Shown here piece after piece: positions 53,589 through 64,000 of a stretch of 64,000 nt of DNA (position 1 is its first letter; every line of letters starts with the position of its first letter). The notes under the pieces were generated by a model. It had not been told where the DNA came from. It made no database searches and saw only the letters and a list, made by a program, of their open reading frames with translations. The position numbers and the translations under genes are program-made. Source of the DNA: Alternaria dauci (taxonomy: Eukaryota; Ascomycota; Dothideomycetes; Pleosporales; Pleosporaceae); assembly GCF_042100115.1 (NCBI RefSeq), contig NC_091275.1:2356001-2420000 (forward strand). The letters are read 5' to 3'.

Positions 53589-54674
53589 ATGGCCGTATCG
53601 ATACAAGACCGCACCGAGGAGTTCCGCTCTATCCTTGCACAGGCTCAGCGACGGCAGGCGCAATCCAAGACGGGCGCGCAACGGCAGTCGCTCCTCACAC
53701 AGCAAGAGAAGGCCCAGGCAAATGCCAATCCGCGGCGTCAGCGCTCAGAGTTTGCGCGCAATGCTGCAGACGTTGCCCGGGGTGTTGCAAGCACCATGCA
53801 GAAACTCGAACGCCTCTCACAGCTCGCCAAGCGCAAGACGCTTTTCGACGATCGGCCCGTCGAGTTTGACGAGCTCACTTTTGTCATCAAGCAGGATATG
53901 ACTGCCCTGTCAGGCCAGGTGCAGGCCCTCCAGCAGATGAATGCCAAGCAACACCCAAAGTCGAAACCCGGCGTGGATCAGGAGGGAGAGCACAACAGCA
54001 ATGTCGTGGGGCTGCTAAAAGACAAGCTACAAAACGTGGGCATGAACTTCAAGGATGTTCTCGAAGTACGGACGAAGAACATGCAGGCGTCGCGCTCGCG
54101 CACCGAACAATTCCTGTCAACCGCCGCCCAGCAATCCCACGCCAGCCTCGAGCCAGGGAGGACCGACTCCCCACTATACCAAACACCCCAGCGAGGCCGA
54201 TCGCCCGGAGGTTTTGGCCGCAACACCGGCGCAGTACAGCAAGATCTGCTCTCGCTCGAGCCCTCCGGGTCGTCAGCCCTGACACGAGGCGGTCCCCAGT
54301 CGGATGCACAATTGCTGCTAATGGAAGAAGCTCAGCCCCAGAACGCATACATTCAAGAGAGAGGACGGGCAATTGAGTCGATAGAGTCTACGATCCAAGA
54401 GCTAGGAGGCATCTTCAGTCAGCTTGCCCAGATGGTGTCTGAACAAGGAGAGCAGATCCAGCGTATCGACGCCAACACCGAGGACGTTGTAGACAATGTC
54501 GAGGGTGCCCAGCGCGAACTGATGAAGTACTGGAGCCGTGTGCAGGGCAACAGGTGGCTCGTTGCAAAGATGTTTGGCGTGCTAATGATTTGTACGTGTC
54601 TCCCCGTCTCCCACGCATGAGTAGCAAGCTAACAAGGTGCAGTCTTTTTACTCTGGGTACTCATTTCTGGATAG
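53589..54674 (+). CDS. sed5: Qa-SNARE Sed5 (syntaxin 5)
   Basis: Exons 53589-54591 and 54643-54674 join to 344 aa. Sed5 drives fusion of ER-derived and intra-Golgi vesicles at the early Golgi. N-terminal MAVSIQDRTEEFRSILAQ, the site that binds the Sly1 protein in this family, is followed by the Habc helices (LERLSQLAKRKTLFDD, FVIKQDMTALSGQVQALQ). The SNARE motif covers about 255-312 with the zero-layer Gln286 in VSEQGEQIQRID. A single C-terminal membrane segment (VAKMFGVLMIFFLLWVLIS) is completed only by the small last exon, so splicing is needed for membrane anchoring. Confidence 0.95.
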
Positions 54675-56051
54675 ATCTGCGCTTCAATCTTGTGGCATGT
54701 TTCGGCGTTCAGGAAGACAAGGGGCATCGTCGCCAGCTCGGTCTGGCATCGTCCCGGTAGACAAGTTGTTGTATACAACGTTGCACGCTTTCTTTTCACT
54801 TGTATCTATACTTTTCTTTTATCGTTTGTTCCTTTTGTACCTACGCTCCCATGAACACTATTACGTCATGAGCAGGCCGGTTAAGTCACTATTAATGATG
54901 CTTATTTTCCTTTCACGTGCAATACTCTGAAGGCGTTCATTCCGAGTGTGTGGGGTCTAAATATCGTATCCAGCAGCCCGATCCACGTCTGTGCACTACC
55001 CGATCTTTACTTGCATGCCTTGGCTGCATATGTACAACATGCGGGTTGATACATGGTCGCTTAAGGATGCTCGAAATGGACAGCCCTTTGCTCTTTTCTA
55101 AATTCGAACACATCCTCATCGGGGTGCTGTGACGGGTGCGCATCTGCTTTTGTTCAATAGGAGTACACGCCCACCATCACCATCACATGCGTCATTGATC
55201 AAGGCGACGGTGCGATCGAGAGTGGGATGAAACCAAACTACGCGGTTATCCACATTTACGGCTGCTTGCTGTCTGCAAAAAGACCTTGCGCCGTGTCACC
55301 AACGTCGCAAAGAAAGTACACATGACCGGTCACTCAAGGATGTCCCCCAATGTTCCGCCGCTAGTCTGTACATGAGCGCGACCCGTCTTGACGCCGGAAC
55401 GGGTGGGCACTAAGCAACAATGCCGAAGCTATACGTCTTGGTAAGCTATCGGATAGGTACTGCGGCTACAGCGCCGTGAGCTGTAGAAAGACAGTTGGCA
55501 GGCGCCGACTTATGCATGCCACGTCCAAGACAGGCCCGAGGTGATATCAACGGTTGTTAGATCGTCACTAGGGTGGCCCATTGGCGCAGCGAGAGCTGGC
55601 AAGTGCGACATGACGAAAAGAACGGCGCAACATCGGCCGGATAGCTGCGTTAGTTTGACGGGCGCAAAGTCGTTAGCGGCCTTGAAAAGATGACATCTTG
55701 GAGGTTGGCGAGTGGGATGGCATGCAAGCGACATGAAATGTACCATCAGCAGACGATGATCCACCTGCTGCAGAGTGGGCGTGTGGGCGTCCTGCATCCC
55801 ACTAGCGCCCTCTCCTTCCATCCGTATGTCAACCACGCTCTCACACCGACCTGCGTCCTCGACGCCTGATCCGCCCTGTATCTGCTGCACCCTTCCGTTA
55901 GTCGCCCGAGATTGTGTGTGTGTGCCGTCCCTTGCGCCTCGGACGCCTCTGCCCTACGCAAAGAGACACGACCCTTTCGCCGCCGCCCGCATGTCTTGGT
56001 AGCCATCTCTCGACGTCAACCCACAGGCAAGTGCATGCGCGCTCCGGCGCA
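54675..56051. other. Long intergenic region, nothing recognised
   Basis: About 1.4 kb. Short frames on both strands are of poor composition and overlap each other. No tRNA-like A/B boxes, repeat or TATA-defined transcript could be identified. Confidence 0.55.
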
Positions 56052-57864
56052 ATGCCCGACCGCACATGGGACGAAACCGTTGCCCTCGGCACGGCTCCCA
56101 TATTCGACGATGCTGTCTATCTCTCCGAAGCCCTGGGCCTGCCTATGAATCAAAGTGAAGACCATCTCGACGCCGAGTTGGTACTGCTTGCTCGCGAATC
56201 CGGTATCCCGGATCCTTATCGCTTCGTACCCCGGCCCAAAACAATCTCTCGTGCCATGTCGACTATGACGTTGGACAGCGACCAGAGGAGCTCGCGCTCA
56301 ATTCACTCCCAGGAAACACAGTCAACAAGCTTCACCTCGGCGCCTTCCCGAACTTCAAAAGACCATCTCTTCTCCAGCGACGGCCCATCCACAAAGAGAG
56401 CGCCCCCATCGCATCCACAGCCTTCACCGATCATCGAGAGCCCTCGAATGGTCACTGAACGTCCCGAATCGGACTTCAAGTCAAGACAATCGTCGACACT
56501 TTCCGTCACTCCTTCTGTCGGCTCTAGCTCAGCATCGTCACGGCGAGCGCACTCACGGAAGAAACGTAGCTCAGCCATCTTCTCCATGTTTCGAAGAGAC
56601 ACGGGGTATGTTAGGGTCAGTGAATATTGCAGCCCTCTTACTAAAGTCTTTCCAGTAGCACTTGCACTACGTCGACCTCACACCACGGACACCACAGCAA
56701 GCCTCGAGGCGCAAAGCTGGCGTGCGGTCACACGTTGTCTGACTACGATATCCGCGCGCATATACAGGAAGCGTCAAAGAGAGGCTCACAGGCTACGCCT
56801 GAGTGCTGCGGAAGCGCGATACCGCGCTCAGTGTTGGAGACTATCCAGACGAAAGAAGAGATTGGGCTTGCTATAGACGATGCTGTTGATATGCCCGACT
56901 CTGCTTTCCGCGACTCTGGCTTCTGCGAGATCGCAATATCAACTGCCGCCCCGCTACATCCAATCAAGGACCTTGCGTGTTCAGAAAACCCTCCTACCTT
57001 GGCACAAGTCCCATCCAGACGCCCCCGGCATGAGACGATCAAGATTGACTCTGCGTTGGCGAATGAGGCTTTCAAGAGCTTCAGGACACAACAGAAAGAG
57101 CAGTTTGAACGTGTTTCCTCTTTCGAGTGCAACCAAAGAAAAGCCCTATCAACATACCATCGGTGCACCATGGTGCTTCTAGAAGCGCAGTACAGGATCA
57201 ACAGGGAGGAGCGAATGGAAAAGGTATGTGTGGATTGAAATATCGTGATAAACATCAGACGACTAAACCTCTGCAGCACATTGAGGACCTCGAGCGGCTA
57301 GAAGAGCGGCAACTCCTCGCTGAACACGACCTCCTGACGGCGCAATCGCAGGAAACGCAAAACGTAGCAACGGCATTAAAGTATATCGAGGCTTACTGTT
57401 TGGGTACAAGAGACGACCAGGAGCGCGCGCATACCGTGTCAGAAGAAGATTTCAAGAAGCTGGATCGCCAACGACTGATCCAACAAGATCTCCCAAGAAA
57501 ACACGCGAGTGCTATTAATGTTTTACGGGCTAGGCAAGAGCTGGACACAAAACGAAGGGTAGAAGCGCAGGAAGCAGAGCTGCAGCAACTGCGTGTAGAT
57601 CATGAAGAGGAAAAGGCTAGGAAAGAGGCCGAATATCAGAAAGAGCTGGAGAGACTTGACGCAGTCATCGAAGTAAGACGAAAAAGGCTGTTGCAAAGGT
57701 GGGATCTCAAATTCGAGATGTGGCGACGAGACTGGGAAGCACAACACAACACGACCCTGACGGCGGAACTTGAACATGAGGACTGGCCGTCTCGCAAAGC
57801 GGATCATGTCATTTCCATACCCGAAGCGAGTTCGCTTGCTCGATACGTCAAGACTGTGGCTTGA
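56052..57864 (+). CDS. Orphan protein with Cys/His motif and coiled coil
   Basis: Exons 56052-56605, 56656-57223 and 57277-57864 join in phase to 569 aa. The first 185 residues are Ser-rich and disordered, with a basic cluster (RRAHSRKKRSSAIFSMFRR). Exon 2 begins with a zinc-ligand-like motif, KLACGHTLSDYDIRAHI, then TPECCGSAIPRSVLE, the arrangement of a C-x-H...CC ring-like half domain related to IBR/RING segments. From about residue 330 to the end the protein is a long charged coiled coil (EDLERLEERQLLAEHDL, RVEAQEAELQQLRVDHEEE). Similar hypothetical proteins occur in moulds. A ubiquitin-related role is possible but the zinc ligands seen are too few for a full RING. Confidence 0.82.
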
Positions 57865-58836
57865 GGTTGCGACATGGCCTCCTCTCAGAGCCCCGTGTAT
57901 ATTCTTTCCCAGGTTCCACTTTTAAGGGTCACCGAACCTGCTCCATTCTGGGCGTCGTCATCCTTTCTATCATCATTTCACAGCGTGGCGTTAATCGGGC
58001 GTGGACGCCGACATGGAATCAAGTTCCATTCTTTGCTGCATGGGCGGGTTTGTATCTTCGCGACTATATACCCCTTTGCGCATACGAATACACATTTTTT
58101 CGATTACCATTCTTTCCTCTGATATCATATGCTGGGTTTCGCATGTAACAGACCAAAATCTTGTTTGGTTGGATAGCTAGATAGTTAATGTTATTGAGAC
58201 TTTATCGACGATGAAGCTTGAAATCACTACACCACCTTCCCAAGTCCCAGTCGTCGACTAGCGACCCAGACTTTTGGGTACGAAACAACGCTCAGCCCGA
58301 CAACTGGGGACATGTTGTAGGTGGGGGGTGCAGGCGGCCCAAGCTCCAGACTGTTCTGCATAAGCTGCTACTGTACGAGGCGAGGTGGTGGTGGTGTGGT
58401 AGTCTAGACAGGACTAGTGTTAGCACACCAGTCGCTCGGAACTGCTCGCCGACCCTTGCGGAGCATTTTCCCGCGCCCTACGGCGATTAAATGGCGAACG
58501 AACATCGTTCACTGCAATCGACGGCTTGGCGAGAAGTGGGCCGAAACAGGAAATAGGCGTTTCTTATGTCATGGTGTGAGGATTGGTTCTTATAAGCGTG
58601 TGCAGAGGATACTCAATTTATTTTGGCATAACGTTATGAGGTGTAGGAAGAATTCATGGCATTCATGTAACAGCGGCAGAAGAGAATTGCGAGTAGCTGG
58701 ATGAAAATTTGCTACATGGGTATCATGCTAAATCGTAACTCGTAGAAACATCATTGGTTATCGTTAAAACAGCCTCCCGAAATGCCAATCAGCTTTTGAC
58801 GCCAGTCTTGCGGCAGTCGCGGCTGACGATATGTTC
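57865..58836. other. Intergenic between convergent genes, nothing recognised
   Basis: 3'UTRs of the orphan coiled-coil gene and TFIIIA. No gene or repeat seen. Confidence 0.6.
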
Positions 58837-60584
58837 TCAGCCGCCCCGAGTAAGATCGCTGTTATACTGCTCGACTGGAGCTAGCATATCCCACTGCAGA
58901 CCCTCCTGGGCATCCATGGGCGGTGGCAGATGATCCAAACCCATGGCGACATCCATCTCCTGGTCGTCCTTTAGAAGTGAGAGCTGGTCGAACTGCTGAT
59001 CGAAGAAGCCATGGTGTGCACCCATGCCCTTGGGATCAGGGTAAGGCAGCATGGACGTGTTGCCTTCCACGAAATATGGAACCGGCGTCTCTGGCATGCT
59101 TGGCGTGACAGAGTCGAACATGTTCATTGAGTCGTCGAAACCGCCAATCCAGAACTGTCCTCCACTAATGGCATCACGCTCTTGGATCATCTCCTCAATC
59201 TCATCCTCGGGGATATTGTGCTCGGCGAGCAGATGACGACGTAGGTCACGGTCCATGTAGAAGCGGTACTCGCATGTCTTGACCAAACAGGGGATCTCTC
59301 GGCCTTGTTCGTAGCCAACACCAGTAAGCATGGTCAGCATCGAGGGTTCCGGCTTCTTCTTTGACTTTGCAGCCTTTCGCAACTGTTTGCGGTTACCGAG
59401 ACCGAGGTGATGTGTCCGTACGTGCTGATCGAGAGACGACTTGGCTTTGAAGGAAGCGCCGCATGCATTCTCTCCGTTCCATCCTTTCAGATCTGCGTGT
59501 TTTGAGTTCTGCAGGGCGTCCGATGTACACGAATACTTGAATTCTTTATCGTGGACGGTCTGAATGTGGACGGTGAGGTTGTGCTTCCGGTTGAAGACAC
59601 TCTCACAGCCTAGCCTGGGGCAAGCATACTGCGATTGTTCTCGTGGGTCGCCATGTACAGTGTCGACGTGCGTTTTTAGATTGGATGCAGACTTGAACTT
59701 CTGGCCGCACTCTGTACACACGGGTGGGTGGCACTCTGTCGTATGCGCCACGAGCTCTTCTTTCGTAGCGAACGACGGAAGTTGCGCTGGGACAGTGAGC
59801 GTTTCGCCAGATTCGGTCTGCATTGTTTCCGGTTCCGCAGCAGTTAGGCATAGCATGCAGAAGTGGCCCTGTTCCTGCGTGTATGCGTGTGCCCTTTCCA
59901 TATGCCGTTGTAGTGCTCCCTCAGTCTGAAAGCCACTTGTGCATCTCTCGCCCGTCGCTTCGTCCATACGGGAGCAAGTGTAGGGCTTAACGTCCAGGTG
60001 CTGGCTCTTGACATGTGCCTCCAACGCCTTGGCCTTCCTGAACGCTTCATTGCAAGGGGGAAAGTCGGTACAGTAGAACTTGGACTCGTGAACGTCTCGG
60101 TGCCTCTGGAGCCTGCCGTTGGACGTGAAACTCTTGCCACAGCCGTGCCAATCGCATGTAAAGGTTCGCTCGGTTGCCGGGTCACTATGGGCGTTCTTCA
60201 GGTGGCGCTGCAAGTGGTCTTTCCGTGGAAACGTCTTGTCGCAGCCGGGTTCGGTACAGACGAACGGGCGCTCCTTGTTGTGGCTTCGCATGTGCGTCTC
60301 GAGACGGCATGGTCGGTTGAAGCGTTGCGAGCAGGTTGGGCACACGTAATTCCAAGCGCGACGGGCCTCGCTCTCAGCCCTCAACGTGCCATTATCGGTA
60401 TAGTTGACCTGGTAATCAGCAGAATCGTCTGAAGCATAGTCGTGCTCGGCAGTCTTGTCCGCAGCACCTCCGGGAATGTTAGCCTTTAGTAATAACGTCA
60501 TGGTGGCCGGGTTGCTGTACCTTTGCGAGACCTCTTCTGCAACACTGGAACACTCTCCTCTGTGAGCTTTCGTTTCGGAGCCAT
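58837..60584 (-). CDS. Transcription factor IIIA (C2H2 zinc fingers)
   Basis: Exons 60584-60521 and 60467-58837 join to 564 aa. TFIIIA binds the internal control region of 5S rRNA genes to recruit RNA polymerase III and also binds 5S RNA. About nine to ten C2H2 fingers are seen: YVCPTCSQRFNRPCRLETH, FVCTEPGCDKTFPRKDHLQ, FTCDWHGCGKSFTSNGRLQ, FYCTDFPPCNEAFRKAKAL, a long finger around YTCSRMDEATGERC, PVCTECGQKFKSASNLKTH, YACPRLGCESVFNRKHNLT, a spaced finger starting YSCTSDAL, and IPCLVKTCEYRFYMDRDLR. A wide spacer between the fifth and later fingers is typical of fungal TFIIIA. The first exon (MAPKRKLTEES) is basic like a nuclear signal. Divergent from RPB6. Confidence 0.92.
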
Positions 60585-60854
60585 GGCAATGCCTACAGCT
60601 TGCGAGTTGTTTACGACAGTCGGCTCATGGATGCGGAGAACCATGGGCGAAATTCGAGCTCCACTGTATTTTTCGGATGCCAAGAGTTCTTGCGCTAACG
60701 CCGACGCCGACGCCGACCCCTGCGATTTCTGATCGCGAACTTTCTTTACCGTCGCATCGCATCAGGCATACGCAGTGCACCCCATCTTCCACGCGTAATC
60801 CTCCACAAACCCCCACAAGACATATCTACGCGTAAACTTCATATCGACTGCAAA
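60585..60854. promoter_or_regulatory. Divergent promoter, TFIIIA and RPB6
   Basis: 270 bases separate the two opposite start codons. The segment must drive both a polymerase III factor and a subunit shared by polymerases I, II and III. Confidence 0.6.
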
Positions 60855-61484
60855 ATGTCCGACTACGGCGGTGACGACTACGATGGCGGCGCCGGTGATG
60901 TGTATGTGGATTCCATCCCTACGCTTCCTTTGCCAGGTGCACTACTTGAAGCATGGAAGAGAATATCTCAACTCGCTCTAACATCAACAGCGACGAGCCT
61001 CTCATCGAGTTCGACGAGGAAGCCGAGCCCGATCTCATGGACGACGAAGACGACCAGCCCGGCGGTGGTGAAGACCCAGACAACGCCGAACCCAACGACG
61101 ACAACGTAGTAGTATCAGGCGATGCCAACGCGGCTGCTGCTGCCAAAGAAGCATCCAAGAACACAGTCACGAGCGAAAAGGACAAGAAGGTTCCCAACGA
61201 CAAGCGCACAACCACTCCATACATGACAAAGTACGAGAAGGCGCGTGTCTTGGGCACAAGGGCGCTCCAGATCAGGTAGGCTACAACCAGACGGAAGGAA
61301 TGCACGCAAGGACTAACGATGTTGCAGTGGTAACGCTCCGGTGTTGATTGACGTGGAAGGCATGACCGACCCTCTGCAGATTGCCGCGAAAGAGCTGCAG
61401 GAGAAGAAGATCCCGCTCGTTGTACGGCGGTATCTGCCTGATGGCTACTACGAGGACTGGACTTGCGAAGAGCTTCTGACATGA
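60855..61484 (+). CDS. RPB6: RNA polymerase subunit RPB6 (RPABC2)
   Basis: Exons 60855-60901, 60991-61275 and 61328-61484 join to 162 aa. Shared subunit of RNA polymerases I, II and III that stabilises the clamp. An acidic N-terminus ([19 protein letters not shown]) is followed by the conserved core: [72 protein letters not shown]. Every intron is in phase, and the first uses a CTAAC branch site close to its CAACAG acceptor. Divergent from TFIIIA. Confidence 0.97.
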
Positions 61485-61739
61485 GGTATGGCGTGTTTGG
61501 TTGCATCTGATAAGGAGTTTTGTTTGGCTAAATATGGGGCACATCGGCGAAAGGAGTCTCTAAGTGGTTGCGCAATTATATCCCGAATCTCACCCGATCT
61601 CCGTTAACTCCAAGCCTTGTCCGTTGCATGTGCGGATCCGCGGATAACATTCCTGTAACAAGCCAAAAGTCTAGAGGAAGGTGGGGTAGCTTGACATAGC
61701 TATTTGTCCCCGCACTAATTCCAGGCACAACGTCACCCC

Positions 61740-62850
61740 ATGCGCCTGCTCACAAAACTTCCAAGGGCCCCTCGACTTGTATCTGCATTTCAGCCTCCTA
61801 CACGCTTCTCCCGCTATTCCACACTGTTCAACATGTCTTTCGAAACCACAGGGACTATCGCCTCCTTCGGGGGCAAGCTTCTCAAGCTGAAGCACAAGTC
61901 CGAGAGCACAAACACAGACATGGAGCTCAACATGTTCCTCCCCCCGCAAGCACTCAAATCCGGAGCCAAGGTCCCCGTTCTGTTCTACCTCTCTGGGCTC
62001 ACATGTACTGGCAACAACTGCTCCGAGAAGGGCTTCTTCCAGCACGGCGCAGCTAAACACGGCATTGCCATCGTGTACCCCGACACATCGCCAAGTGCGT
62101 CTTTTCCATGAAACCAAGTCACGAGTACCCAACTAACCCAATGGCTAGGAGGTCTCCAGATCGAAGGTGAAGATGATGCGTACGACTTTGGATCCGGCGC
62201 AGGCTTTTACGTCGACGCTACCAAGGACCCCTGGTCAAAGGGCTACAAGATGTACTCCTACATCACCAAGGAGCTTCCTGAAGCCTTATTCTCCTCTTTC
62301 AAAGAACTCGACTCCAGCAAAGTCAGCATCACAGGGCACAGCATGGGTGGCCACGGCGCATTGACACTGGTCGGTATACCGTAAACTTGTCACGAAAGAT
62401 CTCACTAACCATCGCCAATAGTTCCTCAAGAACCCCGGCATGTACAAGTCCGTCTCCGCATTCGCACCCATAGCCAATCCCATCAACTGCCCATGGGGTC
62501 AGAAGGCATTCAAGGGATACTTTGGCGAAGACCAGCAACAAAAGTGGAAAGAGCACGACGCGTCCGAGCTGGTAAAGCAGTGGAAGGGTCCTCTGGAGGT
62601 GCTCATCGATGTGGTGCGTATACCAAAAGACAGTGTTGACGTAAGTTACTGACTAGGCCAGGGCACTGGAGACAACTTCTACAAGCAAGGCCAACTGCTT
62701 CCAGAGAACTTCGTCAAGGCAGCCAAGGAATCTGGCAATGACAAGGGCATTCAACTACGCATGCAGCCCGACTACGACCACAGCTACTACTTCATGGCTA
62801 CATTCGCTGACGACCACGTCGAGTGGGCAGCGAAGCATCTGAATGCGTAG
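61740..62850 (+). CDS. S-formylglutathione hydrolase (esterase D)
   Basis: Exons 61740-62094, 62149-62369, 62422-62613 and 62662-62850 join to 318 aa. It hydrolyses S-formylglutathione to formate and glutathione, the last step of glutathione-dependent formaldehyde detoxification. Alpha/beta-hydrolase triad: Ser183 in [11 protein letters not shown], Asp260 in DVGTGDNFY and His296 in PDYDHSYYF, with spacing as in human esterase [18 protein letters not shown] forms the oxyanion region and [19 protein letters not shown] the usual loop. The second Met (61833) gives the normal cytosolic length; the first adds 31 Arg-rich residues that look like a mitochondrial presequence. Confidence 0.95.
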
Positions 62851-63646
62851 TAAGTCGACTTGACGACTATTATCACAACAGACTGCTCACTGCGACAGAA
62901 GCGGCTCGGGTATCAAAGAGAGATTATAGAACATAACAGAATATGTACATGTGCTGCAAAGTCTTGCTGCCTTATTGGTGATTACAATTCCAGTTGATGC
63001 GCACTCTCCTCGGCACCAGACTTCTGTGTATAATTTATGGAAACATGGACGTGATGGGCCCTGACATTGAGCGGTGGTGAAGAATACATATCATGTGCAT
63101 CGTTGATTCATAACGCAATGTATATGAATGCTGCGAAACTTTGCACTGTCTTGTGAACATGTCTACGGTGTCGGTGAAATATTCACCGAGTACGCCGCCA
63201 TCTCGAGATCAAAATGTCGTGCGCACGTGTCACTCGATCAAATTGGGCGTGCGAACATCCCACCATGGGCTCTTGGCGCTGCCACTTCAGTCATTGCACA
63301 GCTGTTTTTGCTTCCCACGCCTCCACAAAGACGCAGAACCACTTTGCTTTTTTTCTGCAGCGAATCTAGTTGCGTAGAGCACCGGACCTAAAGCTCTGAC
63401 CGTAGTTTCTTTCACGCACAAACCCTTGCACACGCCGTACGTCAGCCCCTCGTGCCCCGCCTCTGCCTTCACCGCTGTAACGCTTCCACGATGCAGTCTC
63501 CCGCGCTTTGCTCCATGATTCGGTAGCACGCCAATCTAGTCCTTGTTCTACTCCATCACGTCCGATGTACCCTTCGTAGCCTCAACCACATTGACAACGC
63601 AAGCTGTGACTCAACGCTGCTTGATCAGCTCTGAACACACGAGGAA
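62851..63646. other. Intergenic before the exportin gene, nothing recognised
   Basis: Only short frames. The right part should be the Los1 promoter and 5' leader. Confidence 0.6.
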
Positions 63647-64000
63647 ATGGAGGACCAGGTACGCATGATTACTCGCTTTCTCTGGTCATGCACTCACGAT
63701 TCTGAAGGTCGAGAATGCCATACAAATCGCGGCGAACCCGACGTCGAGCCAGGAGCTGCGCGGCCAGGCCATCGAATACCTGAACCAGCTCCGCGCCGAA
63801 GGCTCCGCATGGCAAGCTGCCCTCACACTCTTCGCGCGCGACCCTCGTCCAACCGATTTCGTTCGCCACACTTCCCTCGAACTCGTAAACAATGCTATCC
63901 AAGAACACCGTCTCGATGAGCAGAGTCTTGCATACATCAAGGACACCCTGATGGGTTATATCCACGGATCCTACGTGCCAGGCAGTGGAGCTGCAGACAC
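63647..64000 (+). CDS. los1: Exportin-T/Los1, 5' end (cut by the window)
   Basis: tRNA exportin of the karyopherin-beta family that carries mature tRNA out of the nucleus with Ran-GTP. Exon 1 is 63647-63658 (MEDQ) and exon 2 begins at 63708 in phase, reading VENAIQIAANPTSSQELRG, QAIEYLNQLRAEGSAWQAAL, FARDPRPTDFVRHTSLELV, LDEQSLAYIKDTLMGYIHG before the window ends. These match the N-terminal HEAT repeats and the importin-beta-like start of Los1/Xpot. Most of the roughly 1000-residue protein lies outside the window. The tiny first exon is supported by a good GTACGC donor and CTGAAG acceptor. Confidence 0.9.

Noticed and set aside
55085..55105. TTCGAAC-like B-box core in the long intergenic region
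   Set aside because: The B box lacks the final conserved C on the proper strand and no acceptor stem pairs.

Overview
The window is nuclear DNA of a filamentous ascomycete (Pezizomycotina). The genes are compact, with introns of about 45-100 bases that carry GT...AG ends and CTAAC/CTGAC-like branch sites. The gene content is typical: a crnA-type nitrate transporter, a Clr5-ankyrin gene, a fungal HNH protein, a GH5 glycosidase and very large disordered proteins. The style suggests Dothideomycetes, possibly Pleosporales, but that is an impression and not a placement. I support 26 protein genes (one cut by the right edge), two copies of a short inverted-repeat transposon (MITE), and no tRNA, rRNA or CRISPR array. 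Exon structures were worked out by hand from splice signals and reading-frame phase.

Left part (1-20 kb), the more accessory half: a nitrate transporter (nrtA/crnA) with GATA sites upstream; a Clr5-domain ankyrin protein; an HNH-nuclease-like protein with a 5'UTR intron; the Srs2 recombination helicase with a PIP box, divergent from a secreted GH5 glycosidase; a small conserved-looking protein; a secreted Ser/Thr-rich protein; and an Arg/Asp-rich orphan lying between the two MITE copies.

Middle (20-42 kb): a BRCT protein with two internal repeat families; the WDR6/Rtt10 tRNA-methylation partner, head to head with the PBDC1/Chp1 eEF1A chaperone; a Ste6-type full ABC transporter with a long linker; a PIN-like/RGG protein; TRAX, with an 18-nt microexon, head to head with the GPI mannosyltransferase GPI14; and three short orphans.

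Right part (42-64 kb): two very large disordered proteins in tandem (2106 and 1212 aa), the Golgi Qa-SNARE Sed5, an orphan with a Cys/His motif and coiled coils, TFIIIA divergent from the RNA polymerase subunit RPB6, S-formylglutathione hydrolase with two possible starts, and the 5' end of the tRNA exportin Los1. Several genes concern translation and RNA polymerase machinery (WDR6, PBDC1, TFIIIA, RPB6, Los1) and several share short divergent promoters. I found no convincing new multi-gene system. The most unusual items are the MITE pair, the repeat-built BRCT protein, the tandem disordered giants and the very small exons.
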